DNA from: JAQGMO01 sp050954505
GTDB lineage: Bacteria; Pseudomonadota; Gammaproteobacteria; Burkholderiales; Burkholderiaceae_D
Length of the DNA stretch: 5,837 nt
Direction: 5' to 3'
Assembly (NCBI GenBank): GCA_050954505.1
Contig: JBPBPY010000208.1
Coordinates: forward strand, 1 to 5,837
The notes under the pieces were generated by a model, which did no database searches, was not told the DNA's origin, and saw only the letters and a list, made by a program, of their open reading frames with translations. The position numbers and the translations under genes are program-made. Each line of letters opens with the position of its first letter. Within the stretch, counting starts at the first letter, position 1. This document shows, piece after piece, positions 1-4,448 of this stretch.

Positions 1-9
1 AAACATTCA

Positions 10-30
10 GCTGCCTGTAAAACATGCAGC
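10..30. repeat. Small imperfect inverted repeat at the left edge
   Basis: GCTGC (10-14) pairs with GCAGC (26-30). After one mismatch, TGT (16-18) pairs with ACA (22-24), leaving a 3-base loop. A short T run follows at 37-40, so on the plus strand it could be a weak terminator of a gene lying left of the window. It is too short and imperfect to call firmly. Confidence 0.25.
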
Positions 31-71
31 AATCGGTTTTAGCTAGACGAATCGTAGGGATGACATTGCAG

Positions 72-106
72 AAAAAAAATCATTGTTAGCAACAATGATT
101 TTTCTT
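72..106. terminator. AT-rich perfect hairpin, likely bidirectional terminator
   Basis: Thirteen consecutive base pairs join 75-87 to 91-103 around the 3-base loop AGC (88-90). After one mismatch the pairing continues for two more A-T pairs. On the minus strand the stem runs into eight consecutive T (79-72); on the plus strand it ends in TTTTTCTT. This is the shape of an intrinsic terminator usable from both sides, though the stem has few G-C pairs. On the minus strand it is the first candidate terminator downstream of the EVE-domain gene, about 190 bases past its stop. On the plus strand it could serve a gene to the left of the window. Confidence 0.55.
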
Positions 107-276
107 AATAAAAATTGGAAAGAATGGCGAGAAATGGTTGGAGCACCGCGGACTTCTCCACGCCCGGTGCAAGCTTCTGCACACTCCGCGCATGCGCACG
201 ACACGCGAGGCGGCGATGGCAGCAACGATCCGTCGAACCATCAAGCCAGGCATCGTTCGGCGAGTCATTTGCCGAC
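107..276. other. Intergenic stretch without a recognisable gene
   Basis: Open frames cross this stretch on both strands, but their translations are arginine- and serine-rich, match no family I know, and lack a convincing ribosome binding site. I see no tRNA, repeat array or clear promoter here. It is best read as the 3' region downstream of the EVE-domain gene. Confidence 0.5.
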
Positions 277-304
277 GATCGATCGATCGATCAATCAATC
301 AATC
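277..304. repeat. Tetranucleotide tandem repeat (GATC x4, AATC x3) across the EVE gene stop
   Basis: Positions 277-292 are four perfect copies of GATC, and 293-304 are three perfect copies of AATC. On the minus strand the EVE-domain reading frame enters the AATC part and stops there (TGA at 297-295). The four GATC copies would also be clustered Dam-type sites if the host has such a methylase. Short repeats like this can gain or lose units by replication slippage. Confidence 0.9.
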
Positions 305-756
305 AACAAGCCTTGGATGAAATGCCACTGGTGCGGCGCCACGGGCGAGATCGACAGTCGGTTGCCGCGTGCCAGCAGCGGCATGCCCTCGAGTTCGTCG
401 CAGGTGCGCAAGGTCTTCAGAGGCAACAGGGAAAGCTTGCGCTTGAGCTGCAGGTCGACACTGAACCAGCGCGGTGTCTCCTGCGTCGCCTTGACATCGT
501 GGTAATGACTATGGGTGTCGAATTGCGTCGGGTCGGGAAAGGCCACCGACACCACTTCAACAATGCCGACAATGCCAGGCTCGGCACAACTGGAATGGTA
601 GAAGAATCCCTGGTCGCCGATGAGCATGGCGTCGCGCATGAAATTGCGTGCCTGGTAGTTGCGAATGCCGGTCCAGCAGATGGTCTGCTGCGGCGCCTTG
701 GCAATGTCGTCGACGCTGACGTCGCCGGGCTCGGATTTGATCAACCAGTAAGACAT
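295..756 (-). CDS. EVE-domain protein (PUA-like fold, modified-nucleotide binding family)
   Basis: The 153-residue product is essentially one EVE domain (formerly DUF55). It opens with the family signature YWLIKSEP (3-10). It continues with CWTGIRNYQARNFMRDAM (27-44), GDQGFFYHSSC (48-58), PGIVGIVEVV (60-69), PDPTQFD (74-80) and PRWFSVDL (95-102), all typical of bacterial EVE proteins of this length. EVE domains are PUA-like folds; studied members bind modified bases such as 5-methylcytosine in DNA. The role of this stand-alone bacterial form is unsettled. The start at 756 is chosen because the signature begins right after it. The frame stays open upstream to 945, but that part runs through the 6S terminator. 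No Shine-Dalgarno sequence is visible before 756, so translation may be weak or structure-dependent. The gene follows the 6S RNA gene on the same strand, and its stop lies in a tandem repeat. Confidence 0.9.
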   Translation of the reverse strand: MSYWLIKSEPGDVSVDDIAKAPQQTICWTGIRNYQARNFMRDAMLIGDQGFFYHSSCAEPGIVGIVEVVSVAFPDPTQFDTHSHYHDVKATQETPRWFSVDLQLKRKLSLLPLKTLRTCDELEGMPLLARGNRLSISPVAPHQWHFIQGLLID

Positions 757-821
757 GATGGACGAATGAAGGCAGGATGGACTGCAGCAGATGCAGGCAA
801 ATAACAATGGCGGCACTTGAC

Positions 822-850
822 GCAGCCATGGAAAAAACAGCCATGGCTGC
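822..850. repeat. Second inverted repeat between 6S RNA and the EVE gene
   Basis: GCAGCCATGG (822-831) is perfectly complementary to CCATGGCTGC (841-850), with a 9-base loop that contains AAAAAA. The right arm also lies in a self-complementary 12-mer (838-849). The same 8-mer core GCAGCCAT makes up the stem of the terminator at 874-900, so the two structures could exchange arms. On the minus strand it lies in the untranslated stretch just before the EVE start. Confidence 0.6.
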
Positions 851-862
851 AGCACCACAGCC

Positions 863-900
863 AAAAAAAACGGAAATGGCTGCACGAAGTGCAGCCATTT
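863..900 (-). terminator. Intrinsic terminator of the 6S RNA gene
   Basis: Twelve perfect base pairs (874-885 with 889-900) enclose a 3-base loop (886-888). On the minus strand the stem is followed, after CCG, by eight T (870-863). It begins about 12 bases beyond the expected mature 6S 3' end. It is therefore the likely transcription stop, with the mature end then made by trimming. Confidence 0.88.
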
Positions 901-911
901 TGAATCAAGCC

Positions 912-1082
912 CCGCCTGTGCCGCTTTGCCGGCATCCCGAACCAAGACGGTTCAAGGTGGTCACAGTTAGTTCAACTTCGGGTTCGTCGGACTAGCGACG
1001 CGCACTCCCATCAAACAAAATTCCGCAACCGATGCGCATAAATGGTTCAAGGAATATATGGCAATGGCGAACACGGCAGGAG
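912..1082 (-). ncRNA. ssrS: 6S RNA, regulator of sigma70 RNA polymerase
   Basis: 6S RNA mimics an open promoter, binds sigma70 RNA polymerase, and templates short pRNAs on release. Several features support the call. It lies on the same strand downstream of zapA, a classic 6S location. A closing stem joins 915-918 and 921-923 with 1077-1080 and 1074-1076, continued by 926-930 with 1060-1064. CCTTGAACC appears in the 3' half, as in E. coli 6S, here forming a 5-bp hairpin (939-943 with 949-953). A terminal hairpin (985-989 with 996-1000) has the flanking AGTCCGACGAACCC, resembling the E. coli apical GGUCCGUCCGAGAAGCC. The length of about 170 bases fits the family. It has its own promoter and terminator. 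Exact ends are estimated to within a few bases, and the pRNA start cannot be fixed by eye. Confidence 0.88.
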
Positions 1083-1087
1083 TGCTA

Positions 1088-1115
1088 AGTCTACGCTATT
1101 GCAGCAACATGTCAA
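1088..1115 (-). promoter_or_regulatory. Sigma70 promoter of 6S RNA
   Basis: Minus-strand -35 TTGACA (1115-1110) is a perfect consensus match. It is followed by a 16-base spacer and -10 TAGACT (1093-1088). The predicted start is at 1081-1083, exactly where the 6S closing stem begins. The strength fits an abundant stationary-phase RNA. Confidence 0.85.
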
Positions 1116-1183
1116 ACGATTTGACCCCGAATTGCGTCAGTAAATTGACAGACATGGTGAATAAATAAATCGTCTGCGGCCTT

Positions 1184-1214
1184 GATTTGCCTGCATCTGC
1201 CGCCATGGCAAATC
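1184..1214 (-). repeat. Inverted repeat downstream of zapA
   Basis: GATTTGCC (1184-1191) pairs perfectly with GGCAAATC (1207-1214) across a 15-base loop. It lies 20 bases after the zapA stop. No T run follows on the minus strand, so it is not a standard intrinsic terminator. It may protect the zapA mRNA 3' end or act with Rho. Confidence 0.45.
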
Positions 1215-1233
1215 GTCAGATTCGCCACGGCTT

Positions 1234-1545
1234 TCAGAACAGTTTTTCCTGCGGCGCCAGTGCAGCGTCGAGCGCGGCATGCATGGCGGAGATTTCCTTT
1301 TGTACCGAAGCCATGTTCATGTCCGACAAAGGTCCGTCAGGCGTTTTCGTGGCCAGCAATTCGGCAGAAATCGACAATGCCGCCATGACCGCAATGCGGT
1401 CATTGCCCATGATTTTTCCTGCATCGCGTATCGACGTCATGCGCTGATCAAGATAATTCACGGCGGCCTGCAGTGCATCTTCTTCGCCTTCGCGGCAGGC
1501 CAGCCGGTAGGGCTGGCCCATGATGGTTACATTGACTTGGGTCAT
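1234..1545 (-). CDS. zapA: Cell division protein ZapA
   Basis: ZapA binds FtsZ in the cytoplasm and cross-links protofilaments, stabilising the Z-ring at midcell. The 103-residue product has the family layout. A small N-terminal domain begins VNVTIMGQPYRLACREGEEDAL (4-25), containing the typical I-x-G-x-x-Y-x-L-x-C core. It is followed by AAVNYLDQRM (27-36) and a long helical coiled-coil C-terminal half (about 45-100) used for dimer and tetramer formation. The RIAVMAALSISAELL stretch (50-64) is also characteristic. The ATG overlaps the stop of the ZapB-like gene by ATGA, implying translational coupling, and AGAGG (1554-1550) gives a well-placed ribosome binding site. It is followed by 6S RNA on the same strand. 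Confidence 0.95.
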   Translation of the reverse strand: MTQVNVTIMGQPYRLACREGEEDALQAAVNYLDQRMTSIRDAGKIMGNDRIAVMAALSISAELLATKTPDGPLSDMNMASVQKEISAMHAALDAALAPQEKLF

Positions 1546-1757
1546 GCAGCCTCTGCATCGTGTTCGATGGCGGGAATGGACTCGAGCAAGGCTTCGACAC
1601 GCTGGCTTGCTTCAGCCATGCGGCGCGTGAGTTCTTCACGTTCTGCAGTCAGGCTGGCGGCAAACTTGCGTAGCTCACCGTTTTCGCGACGCAACGACTC
1701 GGCCAGAGCAGTGAGTTGCGAAATTTTGTCCGAGAGTTGTTGGAAATCTGAAATCAT
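1542..1757 (-). CDS. ZapB-like short coiled-coil protein upstream of zapA
   Basis: The 71-residue, highly charged protein is almost entirely predicted coiled coil. Hydrophobic residues recur in heptad spacing through ISDFQQLSDKISQLTALAESL, and the sequence continues with RRENGELRKFAASLTAEREELTRRM. It resembles the small ZapB-like or TIGR02449-type proteins encoded before zapA in beta- and gammaproteobacteria. These are presumed to work with ZapA at the Z-ring, but I infer this from position and architecture, not from a diagnostic motif. I chose ATG at 1757. The frame is open to a TTG at 1793, but that TTG is the first part of a -35 box and the intervening codons overlay the promoter. With ATG at 1757 no Shine-Dalgarno is visible, consistent with a leaderless message. 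Confidence 0.8.
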   Translation of the reverse strand: MISDFQQLSDKISQLTALAESLRRENGELRKFAASLTAEREELTRRMAEASQRVEALLESIPAIEHDAEAA

Positions 1758-1763
1758 GTTGCC

Positions 1764-1793
1764 ACTATAGTGGGGCAGAGCAATGGCAGTCAA
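1764..1793 (-). promoter_or_regulatory. Promoter of the zapB-like/zapA operon, apparently leaderless
   Basis: Minus-strand -35 TTGACT (1793-1788) and -10 TATAGT (1769-1764) are separated by 18 bases. Six bases (GGCAAC) lie between the -10 box and the ATG, so transcription should begin at the A of the start codon (1757) or one to three bases before it. The -10 box sits inside a 12-base palindrome (1762-1773). Confidence 0.7.
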
Positions 1794-1842
1794 TAGATAC
1801 AGACATGCCCCGCCTCAAGGCATTGCCCGAACACCTGGTGCG

Positions 1843-2343
1843 CTAACGCCTGCCGCGGCCATTTGGCTCACGCGCCGGGTCCGGGCCATTTTCCATCCTG
1901 TGCATCAGCCCCTGGTCGTCAAGATAGATCGTCATGAGCGAGTCCCAGACGCCATTTTCCCTGTAGGGATACTGCCACGCCTGCAAGCCATCGCGGTAAC
2001 GCCGTACCTGGCTGGGTGCGCCAACCGTGCGCAAGACATCCTCGCGCCGCGAAACCATCGGCTGCAGCTTGCCGAAGGTCTGCATCGTCAGCACCTGCTC
2101 GGACGACACCAGTTTTCCATTGGCATCCAGGCGCACCATGTCCGTACCCTGTCCCGCCGGGCCATGCATGTATTCCAGCACGCGACCGCTGCCATCGGCA
2201 TACACATGGGTGGGCTGGCCGAGCTTGCTGGTGACTTCCGCCTCGCTTGCACCGACTGGCAGAACGGCTGGTCCGAATGCGGTACAGGCTGCAGTGCCAA
2301 GCGCAAGCATGAGTACGGCGAGGTGATGGCGTCTGATGGTCAT
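1843..2343 (-). CDS. BamE/SmpA-like outer-membrane lipoprotein
   Basis: The 166-residue precursor starts with MTIRRHHLAVLMLALGTAAC: positive residues, a hydrophobic core, and a lipobox-like GTAAC with Cys20 as the probable lipidation site. Threonine at -3 is less usual. The mature part contains two related stretches of the BamE/SmpA/OmlA type: LPVGASEAEVTSKLGQPTHV (28-47), and MVSRREDVLRTVGAPSQVRRY (96-116) followed by WQYPY (123-127) and MTIYLDDQGLM (137-147). BamE itself is a small lipoprotein of the outer-membrane beta-barrel assembly machine. This longer two-repeat form is a paralogue, and BamE function should not be assumed. GGGGA (2353-2349) supports the start at 2343. An alternative ATG at 2370 overlaps the upstream lpxO-like stop (ATGA) and would add nine residues. 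Either start implies co-transcription with the hydroxylase. The C-terminal tail is Arg/Gly-rich. Confidence 0.8.
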   Translation of the reverse strand: MTIRRHHLAVLMLALGTAACTAFGPAVLPVGASEAEVTSKLGQPTHVYADGSGRVLEYMHGPAGQGTDMVRLDANGKLVSSEQVLTMQTFGKLQPMVSRREDVLRTVGAPSQVRRYRDGLQAWQYPYRENGVWDSLMTIYLDDQGLMHRMENGPDPAREPNGRGRR

Positions 2344-2348
2344 GCGTG

Positions 2349-2353
2349 TCCCC
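2349..2353 (-). promoter_or_regulatory. Ribosome binding site deciding the lipoprotein start
   Basis: GGGGA lies five bases before ATG 2343. It favours this start over the ATG at 2370, which has no clear Shine-Dalgarno but overlaps the upstream stop codon. Confidence 0.55.
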
Positions 2354-2366
2354 AAAGTGAATTGGT

Positions 2367-3269
2367 TCATATCTTGAAGAACAGCAGTCCAACCAGACAG
2401 ATCAGGCCGATCTTGGTCAGGTTGTAGACGGTACGGTTCCATTTCTTGAATGCGCGGCGATAGCGGCCTGCCACCCATGATATATAAAACACCCGGTTGA
2501 TGCCGCCGGTCTGGTCACCGGTCTCGTTGGGCGAACTGGCTGCCGTCATCATGGTCTTGCCAAGCCAGCGATTGACTGCCTGGGCCCAGCGGTAGCGCAT
2601 GGGCCGCTCGATATCGCAGAACAGGATGATGCGATTTTCACTGCTGCCGTTGAAGGCCCAGTGAATATAGGTTTCATCGAAAATGGTCGCTTCGCCATCG
2701 CGCCAGCTGTAGCGCTGGCCATCGACCTCGATGAAGCATTGATCGTCATTGGGCGTCACCAGCCCGAGGTGATAGCGCAGGGAACCGGCATATGGATCGC
2801 GGTGAACGTTGAGCTTGCCGCCTGGCGGCAGCTCCGCAAACATGGCCGCCTTGACACCCGGGATGGCCTGCAGCAAGGCATAGGTTTGCGGGCAGAAGCG
2901 CTGCGCCGATGGATGACTGGCGTTGTACCACTTCAGGTAGAACCGCTTCCAGCCAGCCTTGAAGAAGGAATTGAAACCGGCATCGTTATTGCTGGCGGCA
3001 GCGCGAATCTTTTGCTGCGCCAGCAGGTTCAATGCCTCCACGCGAATGGTCTGCCAGTTGGCCTGCAAAGGTGCCAGGTCGGGGAATTCCTGCACCGGCA
3101 GGTAACGCGACGACACCGGTACACGCGAAAACAGATACATGAAGATGCTGATCGGTGCCATGATCGACGAATGGTCGAACAGCTGGCGCAGGAATGGCAG
3201 CCGCACCTTGCCGCGCAAGTGGACATACACGATGGCACACAGAAACAGCGCAAGAAAAATCCATTTCAT
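2367..3269 (-). CDS. lpxO: LpxO-like Fe(II)/2-oxoglutarate-dependent lipid A hydroxylase
   Basis: The 300-residue product belongs to the aspartyl/asparaginyl beta-hydroxylase family (PF05118) and matches the length and layout of LpxO. LpxO 2-hydroxylates the secondary acyl chain of lipid A at the inner membrane. A hydrophobic N-terminal segment (3-17) and a second one (about 36-50) precede the catalytic domain. The iron ligands are visible as His156-x-Asp158 in NVHRDPY and His203 in YIHWAF. Arg213 in ENRIILFCDIERPM is the probable 2-oxoglutarate contact. A third hydrophobic segment closes the protein (286-299). Start 3269 is set by a strong GGGAGG Shine-Dalgarno (3280-3275); a GTG at 3287 would swallow that site. 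The gene overlaps or abuts the lipoprotein gene downstream and is divergent from trxA. The exact substrate is inferred; a peptide hydroxylase is less likely given the membrane segments. Confidence 0.85.
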   Translation of the reverse strand: MKWIFLALFLCAIVYVHLRGKVRLPFLRQLFDHSSIMAPISIFMYLFSRVPVSSRYLPVQEFPDLAPLQANWQTIRVEALNLLAQQKIRAAASNNDAGFNSFFKAGWKRFYLKWYNASHPSAQRFCPQTYALLQAIPGVKAAMFAELPPGGKLNVHRDPYAGSLRYHLGLVTPNDDQCFIEVDGQRYSWRDGEATIFDETYIHWAFNGSSENRIILFCDIERPMRYRWAQAVNRWLGKTMMTAASSPNETGDQTGGINRVFYISWVAGRYRRAFKKWNRTVYNLTKIGLICLVGLLFFKI

Positions 3270-3274
3270 GCCTG

Positions 3275-3280
3275 CCTCCC
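3275..3280 (-). promoter_or_regulatory. Strong ribosome binding site of the lpxO-like gene
   Basis: Minus-strand GGGAGG sits five bases before ATG 3269. It fixes that start over the in-frame upstream GTG at 3287. Confidence 0.8.
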
Positions 3281-3323
3281 GGCGCACTCTTGTTGTGGAT
3301 AGTTGATAGTCATTGCCAGCGCA

Positions 3324-3397
3324 AATAGTGAAGAACCGATGCCGGGCCTGGGCCGGGACGTGATCGAGCCGCGCTAGTTTAAATGATTTTCACTATT
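3324..3397. repeat. Inverted 9-mer in the lpxO/trxA divergent region
   Basis: AATAGTGAA (3324-3332) and its exact complement TTCACTATT (3389-3397) face each other across 56 bases, between two divergent genes. They could be operator half-sites or chance. I see no convincing -35/-10 pair for the lpxO-like gene here. Confidence 0.3.
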
Positions 3398-3453
3398 CCG
3401 GTGCCGCAGCAAACTTTCTTCGCCCCGCTTCGGACTTTTCGCAAAAAATCAGT

Positions 3454-3459
3454 TATGAT
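3454..3459 (+). promoter_or_regulatory. Candidate upstream -10 box for trxA
   Basis: TATGAT matches five of six -10 consensus bases, but the sequence about 17 bases upstream has no good -35. It would give a leader of about 165 bases for trxA. The 7-mer CAGTTAT around this box recurs at the second candidate promoter near 3535. Confidence 0.35.
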
Positions 3460-3509
3460 CTGGCAAAATTCCGCCGCAGGTCCTCTTGTCACATCCGTTC
3501 AACTTGAAT

Positions 3510-3540
3510 TTGCCAAACGTGTCACCATGTCAGTTATACC
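3510..3540 (+). promoter_or_regulatory. Candidate proximal trxA promoter
   Basis: TTGCCA (3510-3515) is followed by TATACC (3535-3540) with a 19-base spacer, or by TTATAC with 18. Just downstream, GCCTGG (3542-3547) and CCAGGC (3553-3558) form a perfect 6-bp inverted repeat with a 5-base gap at the expected start of transcription. It could be an operator or a 5' hairpin. The match is only moderate. Confidence 0.35.
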
Positions 3541-3629
3541 GGCCTGGCACAACCAGGCACAGGCACGAGCGGGTAGTGAAAGTCCACTGACGCATTCGAT
3601 CCTTTTACATACCTCATCACGAGGAAATC

Positions 3630-3971
3630 ATGAGCGAAAACATTAAATACATCACCGACGCATCTTTCGAAGCCGATGTCCTCAAGTCCGACACGCCAGT
3701 GCTGGTTGACTTCTGGGCCGAGTGGTGCGGTCCGTGCAAGATGATTGCCCCCATTCTCGAAGAAGTCGCCAAGGAATACGAGGGCAAGCTGCAGATCGCC
3801 AAGCTCGACGTCGATGCCAACCAGGCCATTCCAGCCCAGTTCAGCATCCGTGGCATTCCAACCTTGATCCTGTTCAAGAATGGCGTCGTTGCGGCGCAAA
3901 AGGTTGGTGCACTCGGCAAGGGCCAGCTCAAAGCGTTCATCGAAGAAAACATCGGCGTTGCCGCTGCCTGA
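3630..3971 (+). CDS. trxA: Thioredoxin 1
   Basis: Thioredoxin is the cytoplasmic disulfide reductase that passes electrons from NADPH and thioredoxin reductase to enzymes such as ribonucleotide reductase and PAPS reductase. The 113-residue protein has the full fold. The active site WCGPC has Cys33 and Cys36, preceded by VLVDFWAEW with the buried Asp27. The conserved KLDVDAN strand (58-64) follows. The cis-proline loop is RGIPTLILF with Pro77, then KNG and a C-terminal helix (KGQLKAFIEE). Length and motifs match TrxA closely; the usual NPxTA before the cis-Pro strand is NQAIPA here. GAGG (3621-3624) gives a good Shine-Dalgarno for this ATG. It lies directly upstream of rho, as in many proteobacteria, and may contribute read-through transcription into rho. 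Confidence 0.97.
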   Translation: MSENIKYITDASFEADVLKSDTPVLVDFWAEWCGPCKMIAPILEEVAKEYEGKLQIAKLDVDANQAIPAQFSIRGIPTLILFKNGVVAAQKVGALGKGQLKAFIEENIGVAAA

Positions 3972-3993
3972 TTGCCGGAGCGCCGGTTTGCAT

Positions 3994-4038
3994 GCGGGTG
4001 CCCCCTGGGTAACCCGCGATTCGCATCCGGCGTGCGAA
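3994..4038 (+). other. Two tandem hairpins after trxA
   Basis: GCGGGT (3994-3999) pairs with ACCCGC (4012-4017). Directly after it, TTCGCA (4020-4025) pairs with TGCGAA (4033-4038) across a 7-base loop. Neither is followed by a T run, so they are not a classical terminator. They may protect the trxA mRNA 3' end or slow polymerase before the rho leader. Confidence 0.4.
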
Positions 4039-4142
4039 CACCTGCTGGCGCAGCAAAGCGGCTGGCTTGACAGTCCAGCCTAGTCTGACGTCGCAGCCAG
4101 TACAACGCGAAGGGTCTGAAGATCGCATCCTTTTCAACGCAG

Positions 4143-4172
4143 TTGTACAGCCGCACAATGTTGCGGTAACAT
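4143..4172 (+). promoter_or_regulatory. Weak candidate rho promoter
   Basis: TTGTAC (4143-4148) and TAACAT (4167-4172) are 18 bases apart and would start transcription about 270 bases before rho. The matches are only partial. A perfect TTGACA at 4067-4072 exists, but no -10 box stands at the right distance from it. Confidence 0.25.
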
Positions 4173-4329
4173 GAGTCCCAGCAAGCCTCCGTCGTATTCA
4201 GAATCATCAGGCTGGCAAGCGTCCTGGTGCCTTCCTATCCAGCAGCATCGTTGTTCCCGTGTTCTCGCTCGGCGTCGTAACGGCCCATGGCCGGACATTA
4301 CGCAGTTGGACCGCAGCAAGCATTTTTAA
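4171..4329 (+). CDS. Possible leader ORF before rho (52 codons)
   Basis: An ATG-to-TAA frame of 52 codons lies in the rho leader, beginning MSPSKPPSYSESSGW. In E. coli a short leader peptide (rhoL, 33 codons) precedes rho. The position is similar here but I recognise no sequence likeness. The ribosome binding site is poor and the composition (many Arg, Ser, Pro) is that of a chance frame. I record it only as a candidate. Confidence 0.15.
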   Translation: MSPSKPPSYSESSGWQASWCLPIQQHRCSRVLARRRNGPWPDITQLDRSKHF

Positions 4330-4390
4330 GTCGCTTTCCACCGCCCGAAGCAGGCACTGTTCCGTAAAACTTCATAGCTCAAGCTTGATA

Positions 4391-4448
4391 CCCGAAACCA
4401 CGCAGTCCCCTCCCCCACCATTACCTTCCCATCCCGGGACCTACACAC
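4391..4448 (+). promoter_or_regulatory. C-rich, G-poor probable Rho-binding (rut-like) leader of rho
   Basis: By count, these 58 bases contain 31 C and only 6 G. Positions 4406-4435 contain 19 C and no G, with repeated pyrimidine-C dimers. This is the composition Rho prefers for primary-site RNA binding. It sits immediately before the rho start codon in a 477-base leader. Autoregulation of rho by Rho-dependent termination in its own leader is known in E. coli; its presence here is inferred from composition and position. Confidence 0.6.

Noticed and set aside
277..304. Tetranucleotide run as a CRISPR or origin iteron array
   Set aside because: Units are 4 bases with no spacers, total length is 28 bases, and no cas or replication gene is nearby.
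83..804. Plus-strand open frames overlapping the EVE gene and its 3' region
   Set aside because: Arg/His/Ser-rich translations with no recognisable domain, opposite to a convincing EVE gene.
757..945. Upstream extension of the EVE-domain frame
   Set aside because: The extension crosses the 6S RNA 3' end and its terminator and encodes no EVE motif. The family signature starts immediately after ATG 756.
1783..2427. Plus-strand frame of 214 codons opposite the lipoprotein gene
   Set aside because: Antisense to a gene with a signal peptide, lipobox and BamE-like repeats; no motif of its own.
2661..3302. Plus-strand frame of 213 codons opposite the lpxO-like gene
   Set aside because: Shadow of a gene with intact catalytic residues; no ribosome binding site or domain.
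3383..3646. 87-codon plus-strand frame upstream of trxA
   Set aside because: It runs through both candidate trxA promoters and the trxA ribosome binding site into the trxA start, and the product resembles no family.
4067..4086. TTGACA near TAGTCT as a rho promoter
   Set aside because: The two boxes are only 8 bases apart, far from the 16-18 needed, and no -10 box stands at the right distance.
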